From: Caulobacter segnis ATCC 21756
Lineage (GTDB): Bacteria > Pseudomonadota > Alphaproteobacteria > Caulobacterales > Caulobacteraceae
NCBI RefSeq assembly: GCF_000092285.1
Contig: NC_014100.1
Span: 806,001 to 870,000, forward strand
DNA: 64,000 bases
Reading direction: 5' to 3'
The notes beneath the pieces were generated by a model, which saw only the letters and a program-made list of their open reading frames with translations, did no database searches and was not told the DNA's origin. Below, piece by piece: positions 19,150 to 28,696 of the stretch (position 1 is the first letter of the stretch; every line of letters begins with the position of its first letter). Both the position numbers and the translations under genes were made by a program.

Positions 19150-19217
19150 CAACCGTCTCCTTCTCCCCTTGAGGGAGAAGGTGTCGCCCCGGACCTGATC
19201 CGGGGCGACGGATGAGG
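19150..19217. repeat. Short intergenic hairpin pair
   Basis: Two adjacent hairpins: CCTTCTCCCCTTGAGGGAGAAGG and CGCCCCGG-ACCTGAT-CCGGGGCG. They lie between two minus-strand genes and could end transcription of the upstream LysR gene, although no T-run follows. Confidence 0.55.
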
Positions 19218-19242
19218 GGTTTCCCGGCGCCGCGAGGCAGGC

Positions 19243-20139
19243 TCAGACGAGGCGCTCGTCGGAAAACCGCCTGGCCGTCCAGTCGATGAACACCCGCACC
19301 CGCGGCGACAGTTGGCGGCTTCGCGGATACAGCAGCGACACCGGCGTCGGCGTCGGCGGATAGTCGGCCAGCACCTCGATCAGCCGGCCGTCGGCCAGGA
19401 AGTCCTCCACCCGGTAGCGCGGGACCTGGATCAGGCCCAGGCCCAGCAGCCCCATGGCCACGGTGTTCTCGGCGGAGTTCACGGTCACGTCGGCCGCCAC
19501 GGGAACGGCGCGGACATTGCCGCCCTCGGTGACCTCCAGCGGGTAGGGATGTCCGGTCGCGGCCTGCAGGAAGCCCACCATCCGGTGGCCCCCGAGGTCG
19601 TCGGGCGTGCGCGGCGTCCCGAACCGCGCCAGATAGGCTGGGGCGGCGCAGGTGACCTCCGGCAGCAGGGCCACGCGGCGGGCGACCATGGCGCTGTCCG
19701 TGAGGTCGCCCATCCGCAGCACGCAGTCGACGCCGTCGCGCACCAGGTCAACCAGCCTGTCGCCCTCGGTGAGCTGCAGCTTCAGCTCGGGGTAGGCGGC
19801 CAGGAAGTCCGGCAGGTCCGGCAGCACGAACCGCCGCGCGAGGGCGCCTTGCACGTCCACCCGCAGCAGGCCGCGCGGCGTGCGCTGGCGAAAGGCGCTT
19901 TCGGCGTCGTCCAGATCGTCCAGCAGGCGCAGGCAGCGCCGGTAATAGGCCTCGCCGTCCAGGGTGGGGCTGACCTGGCGCGTGGTCCGTTGGAGCAGCC
20001 GCGCGCCCAGGCGGGCCTCCAGTTGCTGCACGGCTTCGGTGGCGGTCGAGCGCGGCAGATCCAGATCGGCGGCGGCCTGGGTGAAGCTGCGGCGCTCCAC
20101 GATCCGGACGAACAGGCGCATCGCCTCGAACCGATCCAC
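19243..20139 (-). CDS. LysR-family transcriptional regulator
   Basis: 298 residues. The N-terminal winged helix-turn-helix is clear (MRLFVRIVERRSFTQAAADL, RSTATEAVQQLEARLGARLL), followed by a periplasmic-binding-protein-like effector domain (LPDFLAAYPELKLQL, DCVLRMGDL, GLGLIQVPRY). It is transcribed divergently from two short-chain dehydrogenase genes, the usual layout for a LysR regulator of its neighbours. Confidence 0.94.
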   Translation of the reverse strand: MDRFEAMRLFVRIVERRSFTQAAADLDLPRSTATEAVQQLEARLGARLLQRTTRQVSPTLDGEAYYRRCLRLLDDLDDAESAFRQRTPRGLLRVDVQGALARRFVLPDLPDFLAAYPELKLQLTEGDRLVDLVRDGVDCVLRMGDLTDSAMVARRVALLPEVTCAAPAYLARFGTPRTPDDLGGHRMVGFLQAATGHPYPLEVTEGGNVRAVPVAADVTVNSAENTVAMGLLGLGLIQVPRYRVEDFLADGRLIEVLADYPPTPTPVSLLYPRSRQLSPRVRVFIDWTARRFSDERLV

Positions 20140-20154
20140 GTCCTACGCCTCCAT

Positions 20155-20172
20155 TATTCGATACAGCGAATA
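20155..20172. promoter_or_regulatory. Probable LysR operator between the divergent genes
   Basis: Dyad TATTCG-ATACAG-CGAATA, with T-N11-A spacing inside it. It lies 16 bases before the LysR start and about 90 bases before the first dehydrogenase gene, where LysR regulators usually bind. Confidence 0.55.
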
Positions 20173-20262
20173 GTAATGTCGTTCTTTCCCAAATTATTCA
20201 ATGAGGGCGAAGGCGCATGGTCTCCGTGCCGACACCAAGTCGGCCTGAACCGGAGACCTTCC

Positions 20263-21006
20263 ATGACCCAAGAGACTCCAACCAAGGTGGCGCTGGTGAC
20301 CGGCGCCTCGGGCGGCATCGGCGCCGAGGCGGCCAAGCGCCTGGCCCGCGACGGCTTCACCGTCATCGTCAACTACGCCGGCGGCGCCGCGGCCGCGGAG
20401 GCGGTGGTCCGCGACATCGAGGCCGCCGGCGGCCGGGCGATCAGCGCCCAGGCCAATGTCGCCGATCCGGCCGCCGTTCGGCGACTGTTCGACCATGCCG
20501 AAACCGCGTTCGGCGGGGTGGACGTGCTGGTCAACAACGCCGGGATCATGAAGCTGGCCAGCCTGGCCGACACCGACGACGCCCTGTTCGACCAGACGAT
20601 CGCGGTGAACCTGAAGGGCGTCTTCAACACCCTGCGCGAGGCCGCGCGCCGCCTGCGCGACGGCGGACGGATCATCAACCTCTCGTCCAGCGTGGTGGGG
20701 CTGCGTCCCGAGACCTACGGCGTCTACGCCGCCAGCAAGGCCGCGGTCGAGACGCTGGGCGAGATCCTGACCAAGGAGCTGCGCGGCCGGAACATCACGG
20801 TCAACGCCATCGCGCCCGGACCGACGGCCACCAAGCTCTTCTTGGACGGCAAGCCGGTCGAGGCCGTCGAGCGCCTCGCCAAGGCCCCGCCGCTGGAGCG
20901 TCTGGGGCGGCCCGAGGATATCGCCGCGACCATCGCCTTCCTGGCCGGGCCGGACGGCGCCTGGGTGAACGGCCAGGTCCTGCGCGTCAACGGCGGCATC
21001 ATCTGA
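20263..21006 (+). CDS. Short-chain dehydrogenase/reductase (classical SDR)
   Basis: 247 residues. Rossmann motif TGASGGIGAEAA, NNAGIM, the catalytic serine in INLSSSVVG, and YAASKAAVE (YxxxK). The C-terminal GRPEDIAATIAFLAGPDGAWVNGQVLRVNGG is typical of FabG-like and quinone-type SDRs. GGAG lies 8 bases before the ATG. It starts the transcript opposite the LysR gene and is followed after 14 bases by a second SDR. Confidence 0.93.
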   Translation: MTQETPTKVALVTGASGGIGAEAAKRLARDGFTVIVNYAGGAAAAEAVVRDIEAAGGRAISAQANVADPAAVRRLFDHAETAFGGVDVLVNNAGIMKLASLADTDDALFDQTIAVNLKGVFNTLREAARRLRDGGRIINLSSSVVGLRPETYGVYAASKAAVETLGEILTKELRGRNITVNAIAPGPTATKLFLDGKPVEAVERLAKAPPLERLGRPEDIAATIAFLAGPDGAWVNGQVLRVNGGII

Positions 21007-21020
21007 GGCGGGAGCTGATC

Positions 21021-21914
21021 ATGACAAAGCAAGTCATCCTCGTCACCGGCGCCTCCTCGGGCTTCGGCGCCCTCACAGCCCGGGCCTTGGCCGACGCCGG
21101 CCACACGGTCTACGCCTCGATGCGCGAGACCGCAGGCCGCAACGCCCCGCAGGTCGCCGCCGCCGCGGACTATGCCCGCGACCACGCCGTCGACCTGCGG
21201 ACGGTCGAGCTGGACGTGGCGTCCGAGGCCTCGGTCGCGGCCGCGATTGACCAGATCGTCGCCGAGGCCGGCCGCCTGGACGTCCTGGCGCACAACGCCG
21301 GCCACATGAGCTTCGGCCCGGCCGAGGCGTTCACGCCCGAGCAGTACAGCCAGCTCTTCGACGTCAATGTCCTGTCCACTCAGCGGGTCAACCGCGCCGC
21401 CCTGCCGATCCTAAGGAGACAAGGGCGGGGCCTGTTGGTCTGGGTCTCGTCCAGCTCGACGCGCGGCGGGACCCCGCCGTTCCTGGCGCCGTACTTCGCG
21501 GCCAAGGCGGCGATGGACAGTCTGGCGGTGTCCTACGCCAGCGAGCTTACCCGGTGGGGGATCGAGACCTCGATCATCGTGCCGGGCGCCTTCACCAAGG
21601 GCACCAATCACTTCGCCCATGCCGGCAAGCCCGCCGACGCGGCGGTGGAGGCGGCCTATATGGATGGCCCCTATGCCGGCGTCGCCGACAAGGCGCTGGG
21701 CGGGCTGGCGGCGCTTGAGCCCGCCGACGCCGACGCGGGCGAGGTGGCGCGGGCCATCGCACGGGTGGTCGATACGCCCTTCGGCAAGCGGCCGTTCCGT
21801 GTTCACGTGGACCCGTCCCAGGACGGGGCCGAGGTGGTCAACGGCGTCGCCGACCGCGTGCGCGCGGAGATGTTCCGGCGTATCGGCCTGGACGACCTGC
21901 TGAAGGTGAAGTGA
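21021..21914 (+). CDS. Short-chain dehydrogenase/reductase (second SDR)
   Basis: 297 residues, longer than the first SDR. TGASSGFGALTA, HNAGHMSFG, the catalytic serine in WVSSSSTRGG, and YFAAKAAMD (YxxxK) are present. The C-terminal extension (PFRVHVDPSQDGAEVVNGVADR) resembles the retinol-dehydrogenase-like SDR group. Ribosome-binding site GGGAG. It shares an operon with the SDR upstream and probably the same LysR control. Confidence 0.92.
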   Translation: MTKQVILVTGASSGFGALTARALADAGHTVYASMRETAGRNAPQVAAAADYARDHAVDLRTVELDVASEASVAAAIDQIVAEAGRLDVLAHNAGHMSFGPAEAFTPEQYSQLFDVNVLSTQRVNRAALPILRRQGRGLLVWVSSSSTRGGTPPFLAPYFAAKAAMDSLAVSYASELTRWGIETSIIVPGAFTKGTNHFAHAGKPADAAVEAAYMDGPYAGVADKALGGLAALEPADADAGEVARAIARVVDTPFGKRPFRVHVDPSQDGAEVVNGVADRVRAEMFRRIGLDDLLKVK

Positions 21915-21950
21915 TCCTGCCTCCCTCGTGGAGGGCCGGCGAGGCGTCCT

Positions 21951-21969
21951 CTCTCCCGCGACGGGAGAG
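21951..21969. terminator. Hairpin after the SDR operon
   Basis: Stem CTCTCCCG-CGA-CGGGAGAG between convergent genes, with no clear T-run. It could terminate either transcript. Confidence 0.4.
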
Positions 21970-22053
21970 GGGACGTTGGCGTCAGTGCGCGGCGTCCTTG
22001 GCCTTGTCGCCGAGGTCATCGGATAATCCGGAGGCCCCCGATCGGTTGCGGCC

Positions 22054-22950
22054 TCACGACATCGGCGGCGCCGGCGGCGGCGGGCCTTCGGGCAGCGGGA
22101 TGAATTCGTCGTGGTCGAGGTCGGGCAGCTTCATGCGGCCCGCGCGCCAGTCGGCCTTGGCCTGCTCGATGCGGTCCTTGGACGACGAGACGAAGTTCCA
22201 CTCGATGAAGCGCGGGCCGATCGGCTCGCCGCCCAGTAGCATGACGGTCGAGCGCTCGATGGCCTTGAAGACCACCGTGTCGCCCGGCGCGAAGACGGCC
22301 ATCTGGGCGGTGGTCAGCTCGCGGTCGCCCACCTCGACCCGGCCCTCGGCCACATAGGCCGCGCGCTCGGCGTATTCGGCCGGCAGGGCCGCGACCGTGC
22401 CCGGCTCCAGCTCCCAGTGGACATAGAATAGCGGCGAGTAGACCGGCACGTTCGACTTGGCGCCGAAGGCCTCGCCGGCGATCAGCCGCGCCTTCAGCCC
22501 GCCCTCTTCGTAGTAGGGCAGGTCGGCCGGGCCCTCGTGGTGCGTGAAGCTGGGATCGATCTCCTCGTATTCCTGGGGCAGGGCGATCCAGGCCTGCATG
22601 CCGTCCATGCGGCCACCGTTGGCGCGCAGGCCCTCGAAGCGCTCGGAGTGGGTGATGCCGCTGCCGGCGGTCATCCAGTTGACCTCGTTCGGCTTGATCA
22701 CCGCCAGCGAGCCGACGCTGTCGCGGTGGGTGATCTCGCCTTGGAACAGATAGGTCAGGGTCGACAGGCCGATGTGCGGGTGCGGGCGCACGTCGGCGTC
22801 CTTGGCGAAGCCGGGCTGGAAGGTCGCCGGACCCATGTGATCGAGGAAGGTGAACGGCCCGACCATCCGGTGGGCGTGAAACGGCAGCACCCGGCCGACC
22901 TCGAAATTCCCGAGGTTCTTGCGGCGGGCTTCGATGACGAGGTCGATCAT
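22054..22950 (-). CDS. Pirin family protein
   Basis: 298 residues, bicupin. The metal-binding positions are visible as RPHPHIGLSTLTYLF (two His) and GSGITHSER (His and Glu), with HRMVGPFTFLDHMGP at the start of the first cupin. Bacterial pirins include quercetin dioxygenases and redox-linked regulators. The specific role is not visible. It stands alone downstream of the MFS gene on the same strand, separated by about 95 bases. Confidence 0.93.
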   Translation of the reverse strand: MIDLVIEARRKNLGNFEVGRVLPFHAHRMVGPFTFLDHMGPATFQPGFAKDADVRPHPHIGLSTLTYLFQGEITHRDSVGSLAVIKPNEVNWMTAGSGITHSERFEGLRANGGRMDGMQAWIALPQEYEEIDPSFTHHEGPADLPYYEEGGLKARLIAGEAFGAKSNVPVYSPLFYVHWELEPGTVAALPAEYAERAAYVAEGRVEVGDRELTTAQMAVFAPGDTVVFKAIERSTVMLLGGEPIGPRFIEWNFVSSSKDRIEQAKADWRAGRMKLPDLDHDEFIPLPEGPPPPAPPMS

Positions 22951-23046
22951 GGGAACTCCAGCGGTGGATCGGCCGGAGCTTAGCGGGGCGAGGCGGCGCT
23001 CGTCTTGTCCAAAAGAATGGTCTCGGCGCCGTCCCGCCGGGGGCGT

Positions 23047-24324
23047 CTACAGCGTGTCCGGCGTCTTCTTCAGCGGCCACAGCGCCAGGAGGCTGATCGC
23101 GCCGGCCGCGGCCAGGTAGAGGCCCACCAGCTTCAGCCCGCCGTGGGTGGCCAGGGCCTGGGCGATGGCCGGGGTCATGCCGCCGCCGATCACGCCGCCG
23201 ACATTGAAGGCGATCGAGGCGCCGGTGTAGCGCACCCGGGCCGGGAACAGGCTGGGCAGCCAGGCGCCCAGCGGGCCGTAGACCAGGCCCATGACCACCA
23301 GGGCCAGCGAGAGAAAGACGCCGATCAGCCAGAGCGAGCCCGACCCCATCATCGGCGCCAGGGCCGCGCCCGCGACGATGGTCAGCAGGGAGCCGGCCAT
23401 CAGCACCCGGCGCGGGCTCGACTTGTCCGCCCAGTACCCGGCCCAGACGATGCCGGCGGCCATGAACAGGATGGCGACCAGCAGAACGCTCAGGAACTGC
23501 TGGCGGCCATAGCCCAGGGTCGTGACCCCATAGCCCAGCGAGAAGGCGGTGGTCAGGTAGAAGAGCGCGAAGCAGGCCACGACCGCGAAGGTGCCGCCTA
23601 TGGTCTCGCGCGCGTGGGTCTTCATCAGCTCGGCGACCGGCACGTGCGGCGGCGGGGCTTCGTGGGCCGCGGCGACGAACGCGGGGGTCTCGGTCAGCTT
23701 CAGGCGGATCCACAGGCCCACCCCGACCAGCAGGAGGCTGCCCAGGAACGGCACCCGCCAGCCCCAGGCCTGGAACTGCTCGGGCGTCAGCACCGCGCCG
23801 AGAATGAGAAAGAGGCCGTTGGCGGCGATGAAGCCGACGGGCGCGCCCAGCTGCGGGAACATGCCAAAGCGCGCGCGGAAGCCGGGCGGGGCGTTCTCGA
23901 CCGCCAGCAGGGCCGCGCCGCCCCACTCGCCGCCCAGGCCAAAGCCCTGGCCAAAGCGCAGCAGGCACAGCAGGAACGGCGCGATCCAGCCGGCCTGGTG
24001 ATAGGTCGGCAGGAAGGCGACCAGGAGCGTCGAGCCGCCCATGATCAGCAGCGAGGCGACCAGGGTCGACTTTCTGCCGATGCGATCGCCGAAGTGGCCG
24101 AACACGATCGAGCCCAGCGGCCGGGCGATGAAGGCCACGCTCAGGCTGGCGTAGGAGGCCAGCAACTGCATGGCCGGCGAGCTGGCGGGGAAGAACAGCG
24201 GCCCGAACACCAGCGAGGCGGCGGTGGCGTAGATATAGAAGTCGTAGAACTCGACCGCCGTGCCGATCAGGCTGGCGGCCAGCACGCGTCGCGTCGACGC
24301 GCCGCCAGCGCTCGATTGGGCCAT
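23047..24324 (-). CDS. MFS transporter, metabolite:H+ symporter (MHS) family
   Basis: 425 residues with about 12 membrane helices. The loop 2-3 motif GHFGDRIGRKSTLV and the family start TAVEFYDFYIYATAASLVFGPLFFP identify the MHS subgroup, which imports organic acids and osmolytes with protons (ProP, ShiA, KgtP relatives). GGGGAG lies about 8 bases before the ATG at 24324; the frame stays open further upstream but without such a site. The substrate is not determinable. Confidence 0.92.
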   Translation of the reverse strand: MAQSSAGGASTRRVLAASLIGTAVEFYDFYIYATAASLVFGPLFFPASSPAMQLLASYASLSVAFIARPLGSIVFGHFGDRIGRKSTLVASLLIMGGSTLLVAFLPTYHQAGWIAPFLLCLLRFGQGFGLGGEWGGAALLAVENAPPGFRARFGMFPQLGAPVGFIAANGLFLILGAVLTPEQFQAWGWRVPFLGSLLLVGVGLWIRLKLTETPAFVAAAHEAPPPHVPVAELMKTHARETIGGTFAVVACFALFYLTTAFSLGYGVTTLGYGRQQFLSVLLVAILFMAAGIVWAGYWADKSSPRRVLMAGSLLTIVAGAALAPMMGSGSLWLIGVFLSLALVVMGLVYGPLGAWLPSLFPARVRYTGASIAFNVGGVIGGGMTPAIAQALATHGGLKLVGLYLAAAGAISLLALWPLKKTPDTL

Positions 24325-24392
24325 GTGGCCTCTCCCCAAATTGTCGGAAGATCGACGCGCGACGGCCCCGGCCGCCACGCGTCGTCGTCGGA

Positions 24393-24890
24393 TTAGCCCA
24401 GCGGGCTCACATACGGGCTGATCAGGCCCAGCGGCACGGCGGTCGAGTTCTTGACGCCGCGGATCACGATGCGGCTCTCGATGTTGCTCACCAGGCCCAG
24501 CGACAGCAGCTTGTCGCGCAGGAATTCGTCGAAGGCGCGCATGTCGCGGGTGACGATGCGCATTTCGTAGTCGGCCGCGCCGGTCACGGTGGCGCACTGG
24601 ACGACCTCGGCCCACTTGGCGACGGCCTGTTCGAACGTGTCCAGATTATCCTTGGTCGGAAGGGACAGCTTGACGGTGCAATAGACCTCGAAGCCCAGGC
24701 CCAGCTTCTCGCGGTCCAGGATGGTCACGCGACGCTGGATGACGCCGGCGTCCTCCAGGCGCTTGATCCGGCGCCAGCACGGGCTGGACGACAGGCCGAC
24801 CCGTTCGGCGATCTCCGCGACGGACAGTCCGGCGTCGTGTTGGATGAGATCCAGGATCTTGGCATCCACGGCGTCGAGTTGTTCGGACAA
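24393..24890 (-). CDS. Lrp/AsnC-family regulator, probably controlling the indolepyruvate oxidoreductase
   Basis: 165 residues. The N-terminal helix-turn-helix (DAKILDLIQHDAGLSVAEIA, GLSSSPCWRRIKRLEDAGVI) is followed by the RAM/AsnC ligand domain (VTGAADYEMRIVTRDM, FDEFLRDKLLSL). It is transcribed away from the large indolepyruvate:ferredoxin oxidoreductase gene with 142 bases between the starts. Because that enzyme uses keto acids derived from aromatic amino acids, an amino-acid-sensing regulator fits. The target is inferred from position only. Confidence 0.93.
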   Translation of the reverse strand: MSEQLDAVDAKILDLIQHDAGLSVAEIAERVGLSSSPCWRRIKRLEDAGVIQRRVTILDREKLGLGFEVYCTVKLSLPTKDNLDTFEQAVAKWAEVVQCATVTGAADYEMRIVTRDMRAFDEFLRDKLLSLGLVSNIESRIVIRGVKNSTAVPLGLISPYVSPLG

Positions 24891-25032
24891 GAAATTCCTC
24901 CCCCCAGCGGGCGTTGGCGCTCACTTCTTGCGCAAAACGGCCACGAGTCGGGCACGCCTTGGGCAAACAATTTCCGCGCTTCTATAAGATATTGCGTTAC
25001 GGGCGGGAAGACCCGGGAGGAAAATTTTTGCC

Positions 25033-28000
25033 ATGCGGCACTCGGAAGTCACGCTCGACGACAAATATGTGCTCGAAGATGGTCGAGCTTTCATCACTGG
25101 CGTGCAAGCGCTGCTGCGGGTCCTGTTGGATCGCAAGCGTCTCGATCGCAAGCTAGGATTGAATACGGCGGGCTTTTTGTCCGGCTATCGCGGATCCCCG
25201 CTCGGCGGACTCGATCAGCAGGCCGCGCGGATCAACAAGCTGCTGACCGCGCACGACGTCGTCTTCAAGGAAGGCGTCAACGAGGACCTGGCCGCCACCG
25301 CCGTGTGGGGCAGCCAGCAGGCGAATCTGTTCCCGGGCGCCCTCTACGACGGCGTGTTCGGCATGTGGTACGGCAAGGCGCCCGGGGTCGACCGCACCGG
25401 CGACGTCTTCAAGCACGCCAATTTCGCCGGCGTCTTCCCGACCGGCGGCGTGCTGGCGGTGGCCGGCGACGACCACAACTGCAAGAGCTCGACCCTGCCG
25501 TCGCAGTCCGAGTTCGCCTTCCAGGACTTCGAGATGCCGGTGCTGGCGCCGGCCGATTTGCAGGAGGTGCTGGACTACGGCATTCTCGGCCTGTCGCTGT
25601 CGCGGTTCTCAGGGCTCTGGACCGGCATGATCGCCCTGGCCGACACCATGGATAGCGGCGTGACCATCGACGTCTCGCTGGATCGCCACAAGCTGGTCAT
25701 CCCCGACTTCCCGTTCCCGCCCGGCGGCCTTGGCATCCGGCTGAAGGACCAGCCGATGGAGAAGGAGCGGCGGATGCGGCTCCACAAGATCCCGGCGGCG
25801 CTCGCCTTCGCCCGCGCCAACGGAATCGACCGCGTGGTGCTGGGCGCCTCGCACGTTCGCGTCGGCAAGGCGCGGCTGGGCATCGTCTGCCAGGGCCAGG
25901 CCTACAAGGACGTGTTGGAGGCCTTCACCGCCATGGGGATGACCCTGCAGGAGGCCGCCGACCTGGGCGTGTCGATCTACAAGGTCGGCATGCCCTGGCC
26001 GCTAGAGCCGCTGGGCCTGCGCGCCTTCGCCGCCGGCCTCGAGACCCTGATGGTCATCGAGCACAAGCGCGCCCTGATCGAGCCGCAGGCCCGCGCCGCG
26101 CTCTATGACCTGCCCGCCCACGCCCGTCCGCGCGTGATCGGCAAGACCGACGAGAAGGGCGGGCCGCTGCTGTCGGAGCTGGGCTCGCTGTCGGTCGCCG
26201 AAGTCGCGCTCGCCATCTACGACCGCCTGCCCGACGGCCCGCACATGGAGCGGGCGCGGGCCTATCTGAACCGCGTCAGCGCCGCCGGCGTCGCCGCCGT
26301 CAGCCTGGCCGCGGACCAGGCCCGCAAGCCGTTCTTCTGCTCGGGCTGTCCGCACAACACCTCGACCAAGCTGCCCGAGGGTTCGCGAGCCCTGGCCGGC
26401 ATCGGCTGCCACTACATGGCCAGCTTCAACGACCCGTCGACGGACCTGAACACCCACATGGGCGGCGAGGGCCTGACCTGGGTCGGCGCCTCGCCGTTCA
26501 CCAGCGAGAGGCACGTCTTCCAGAACCTGGGCGACGGCACCTACAACCACTCGGGTTCGCTGGCGATCCGGGGCGCGATCGCGGCCGGGACCAACATCAC
26601 CTACAAGCTGCTCTATAACGACGCCGTCGCCATGACCGGCGGCCAGCGCGCCGAGAGCGGCTTCACTCCGGCCCAGATCACCCGCCAGCTGGCGGCCGAG
26701 GGCGTCAAGAAGACCGTCGTCGTGGTCGATGACCTGAAGCGCTACGAGGGCGTCGAGGGCCTGGCGCCCGGCGTCGAGATCTTCCCGCGCTCGGACCTGA
26801 TCCGCGTGCAGGAGATGCTGCGCGACACGGCGGGCGTGACGGTGCTGCTCTACGACCAGACCTGCGCCACCGAAAAGCGCCGCCGCCGCAAGCGCGGCTC
26901 GATGCCCAAGGCCACCCAGCGCGTCTTCATCAACCCGCTGGTCTGCGAAGGCTGCGGCGACTGTTCGGTCAAGTCCAACTGCGTCTCGGTCGAGCCGCTG
27001 GCCACCGAGTTTGGCCGCAAGCGCAAGATCAACCAGTCCAGCTGCAATCAGGACTATAGCTGCGTCCAGGGCTTCTGCCCGTCGTTCATCACCCTGGAAG
27101 GCGCCGAGAGCGCGCAGGGGAAGAAGACGCCGGCGGCCCTGACCGCCGAGTCGACGCCGCTGCCGGACTTCGAGCCGCTGACCGGCGTGCGCAAGATCCT
27201 GTTCACGGGCGTCGGCGGCACGGGCGTCACGACCGTCGCCTCGATCCTGGCCATGGCCGCCCACATCGACGGCCGCGCCGGCAGCGTCGTGGACATGACG
27301 GGTCTCGCGCAAAAGGGCGGCTCGGTGTTCAGCCACGTCAAGATCGGCGAGACCGAAGAGACCGTGGTCGGCGGCCGCGTGCCGGCGGCCAGCACCGACG
27401 TGCTGATCGCCTGCGACCTGCTGGTGGCCGCCTCGCCGGAAGGCCTGTCGCTCTACGCCAAGGACCGCACCCGCGCCTTCGGCAACAGCGACTTCGCGCC
27501 GACCGCCGACTTCGTCACCAGCCGCGACATCCGCTTCGACAGCGGCTCCATGGCTCGGCGGGTCAAGGGCGCGACCCAGACCTTCGACGCCTGCCCGGCC
27601 CAGCACCTGGCCGAGAGCCAGTTCGGCGACGCCATCTACGCCAACATGATCATGGTCGGCTTCGCCTGGCAGCGCGGCGTGATCCCGGTCTCCAGCCGCG
27701 CTCTCTATCGCGCGATCAAGCTGAACGGCGTCGACGCCGACGCCAACCTGCAGGCCTTCGAGCTGGGCCGCCGCGTCGCCCATGACCCGGCTTCGATCGA
27801 GGTGAAAGAAGACAAGGTCGCCACGCCCGAGACCATGCCGCTGGACGACCTGATCGCCCATCGCATCCGCGAGCTGACGGCCTACCAGAACGCCGCCTAC
27901 GCGCAGCGCTATGCGGACAAGGTGGCCAAGGTCCGTAGCGCCGAGACCGCCATGTCCGGCGCGGACTCGGCCCTGCCGCTGACCCGGGCGGCGGCGACGA

Positions 28001-28473
28001 ACCTCTACAAGCTGATGGCCTACAAGGACGAGTACGAGGTTGCTCGTCTGTATACGGATGGTCGTTTCGCGGCCGAGCTGGCCGGAACCTTCAAGGGCGG
28101 CAAGGCCAAGGTCTGGCTGGCCCCGCCGCTGCTGGCCCCGAAGGGCCCGGACGGCAAGCCCAGGAAGATCGCCTTCGGCGGCTGGATGCTGGATCTGGCC
28201 TTCCCGGTCATGGCCAGGATGAAGGGCCTGCGCGGCGGCGCGCTGGATATCTTCGGCAAGACCGAGGAGCGCAAGATGGAGCGCGGCCTGATCGCGTCCT
28301 ACGAGGTGGCTCTGGATCGCCTGGTCGCCGGCCTCTGCGTGGAGAGCCTGCCGCTGGCCCTGAAGATCGCCGAGATCCCGCAGCAGATCCGCGGCTACGG
28401 CCACGTCAAGGACGCCTCCGTCCAGACGGCCAAGGCGGCGGAGGAGAAGCTGTGGGCGCAGTGGGAGGGGTAG
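25033..28473 (+). CDS. Indolepyruvate:ferredoxin oxidoreductase, fused subunits
   Basis: 1146 residues, single-chain form of the alpha and beta subunits. It oxidatively decarboxylates aryl pyruvates from aromatic amino acids to aryl-acetyl-CoA, passing electrons to ferredoxin. The N-terminal pyrimidine-binding half has SGYRGSPLGGLDQQ. The TPP-binding region carries GIGCHYM, THMGGEG and LYNDAVAMTGGQ. An iron-sulfur region follows with CEGCGDC, CNQDYSC and GFCPSF. The C-terminal gamma-like domain begins FTGVGGTGVTTVASILA. Ribosome-binding site GGGAGGA about 12 bases before the ATG. Confidence 0.94.
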   Translation: MRHSEVTLDDKYVLEDGRAFITGVQALLRVLLDRKRLDRKLGLNTAGFLSGYRGSPLGGLDQQAARINKLLTAHDVVFKEGVNEDLAATAVWGSQQANLFPGALYDGVFGMWYGKAPGVDRTGDVFKHANFAGVFPTGGVLAVAGDDHNCKSSTLPSQSEFAFQDFEMPVLAPADLQEVLDYGILGLSLSRFSGLWTGMIALADTMDSGVTIDVSLDRHKLVIPDFPFPPGGLGIRLKDQPMEKERRMRLHKIPAALAFARANGIDRVVLGASHVRVGKARLGIVCQGQAYKDVLEAFTAMGMTLQEAADLGVSIYKVGMPWPLEPLGLRAFAAGLETLMVIEHKRALIEPQARAALYDLPAHARPRVIGKTDEKGGPLLSELGSLSVAEVALAIYDRLPDGPHMERARAYLNRVSAAGVAAVSLAADQARKPFFCSGCPHNTSTKLPEGSRALAGIGCHYMASFNDPSTDLNTHMGGEGLTWVGASPFTSERHVFQNLGDGTYNHSGSLAIRGAIAAGTNITYKLLYNDAVAMTGGQRAESGFTPAQITRQLAAEGVKKTVVVVDDLKRYEGVEGLAPGVEIFPRSDLIRVQEMLRDTAGVTVLLYDQTCATEKRRRRKRGSMPKATQRVFINPLVCEGCGDCSVKSNCVSVEPLATEFGRKRKINQSSCNQDYSCVQGFCPSFITLEGAESAQGKKTPAALTAESTPLPDFEPLTGVRKILFTGVGGTGVTTVASILAMAAHIDGRAGSVVDMTGLAQKGGSVFSHVKIGETEETVVGGRVPAASTDVLIACDLLVAASPEGLSLYAKDRTRAFGNSDFAPTADFVTSRDIRFDSGSMARRVKGATQTFDACPAQHLAESQFGDAIYANMIMVGFAWQRGVIPVSSRALYRAIKLNGVDADANLQAFELGRRVAHDPASIEVKEDKVATPETMPLDDLIAHRIRELTAYQNAAYAQRYADKVAKVRSAETAMSGADSALPLTRAAATNLYKLMAYKDEYEVARLYTDGRFAAELAGTFKGGKAKVWLAPPLLAPKGPDGKPRKIAFGGWMLDLAFPVMARMKGLRGGALDIFGKTEERKMERGLIASYEVALDRLVAGLCVESLPLALKIAEIPQQIRGYGHVKDASVQTAKAAEEKLWAQWEG

Positions 28474-28508
28474 AGGGAGGGATGGTTCCGACCCTGGTCG
28501 GACGTTAG

Positions 28509-28645
28509 AGCGCCCCCTCCGTCACGTCGCCTATCGGCTCCGCGCCACCTCCCCCGTTTCACGGGTGAGGAAGAAGCCGGACCCTCCTGCCCCGCTCGCG
28601 GGGGAGGTGGATCGCCGCGGAACGCGGCGAGACGGAGGGGGCGCT
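28509..28645. repeat. Intergenic inverted repeat, family A
   Basis: Bounded by the same perfect 15-base arms as the element at 10941 (AGCGCCCCCTCCGTC / GACGGAGGGGGCGCT), with inner CCACCTCCCCCG and CGGGGGAGGTGG arms. It lies between convergent genes. Its interior differs in detail from the copy at 10941. Confidence 0.85.
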
Positions 28646-28696
28646 TGCGAGCCAGCCCGCCAACCATTCCGAGCGACCGCTCGGAACGCCCCCTCC

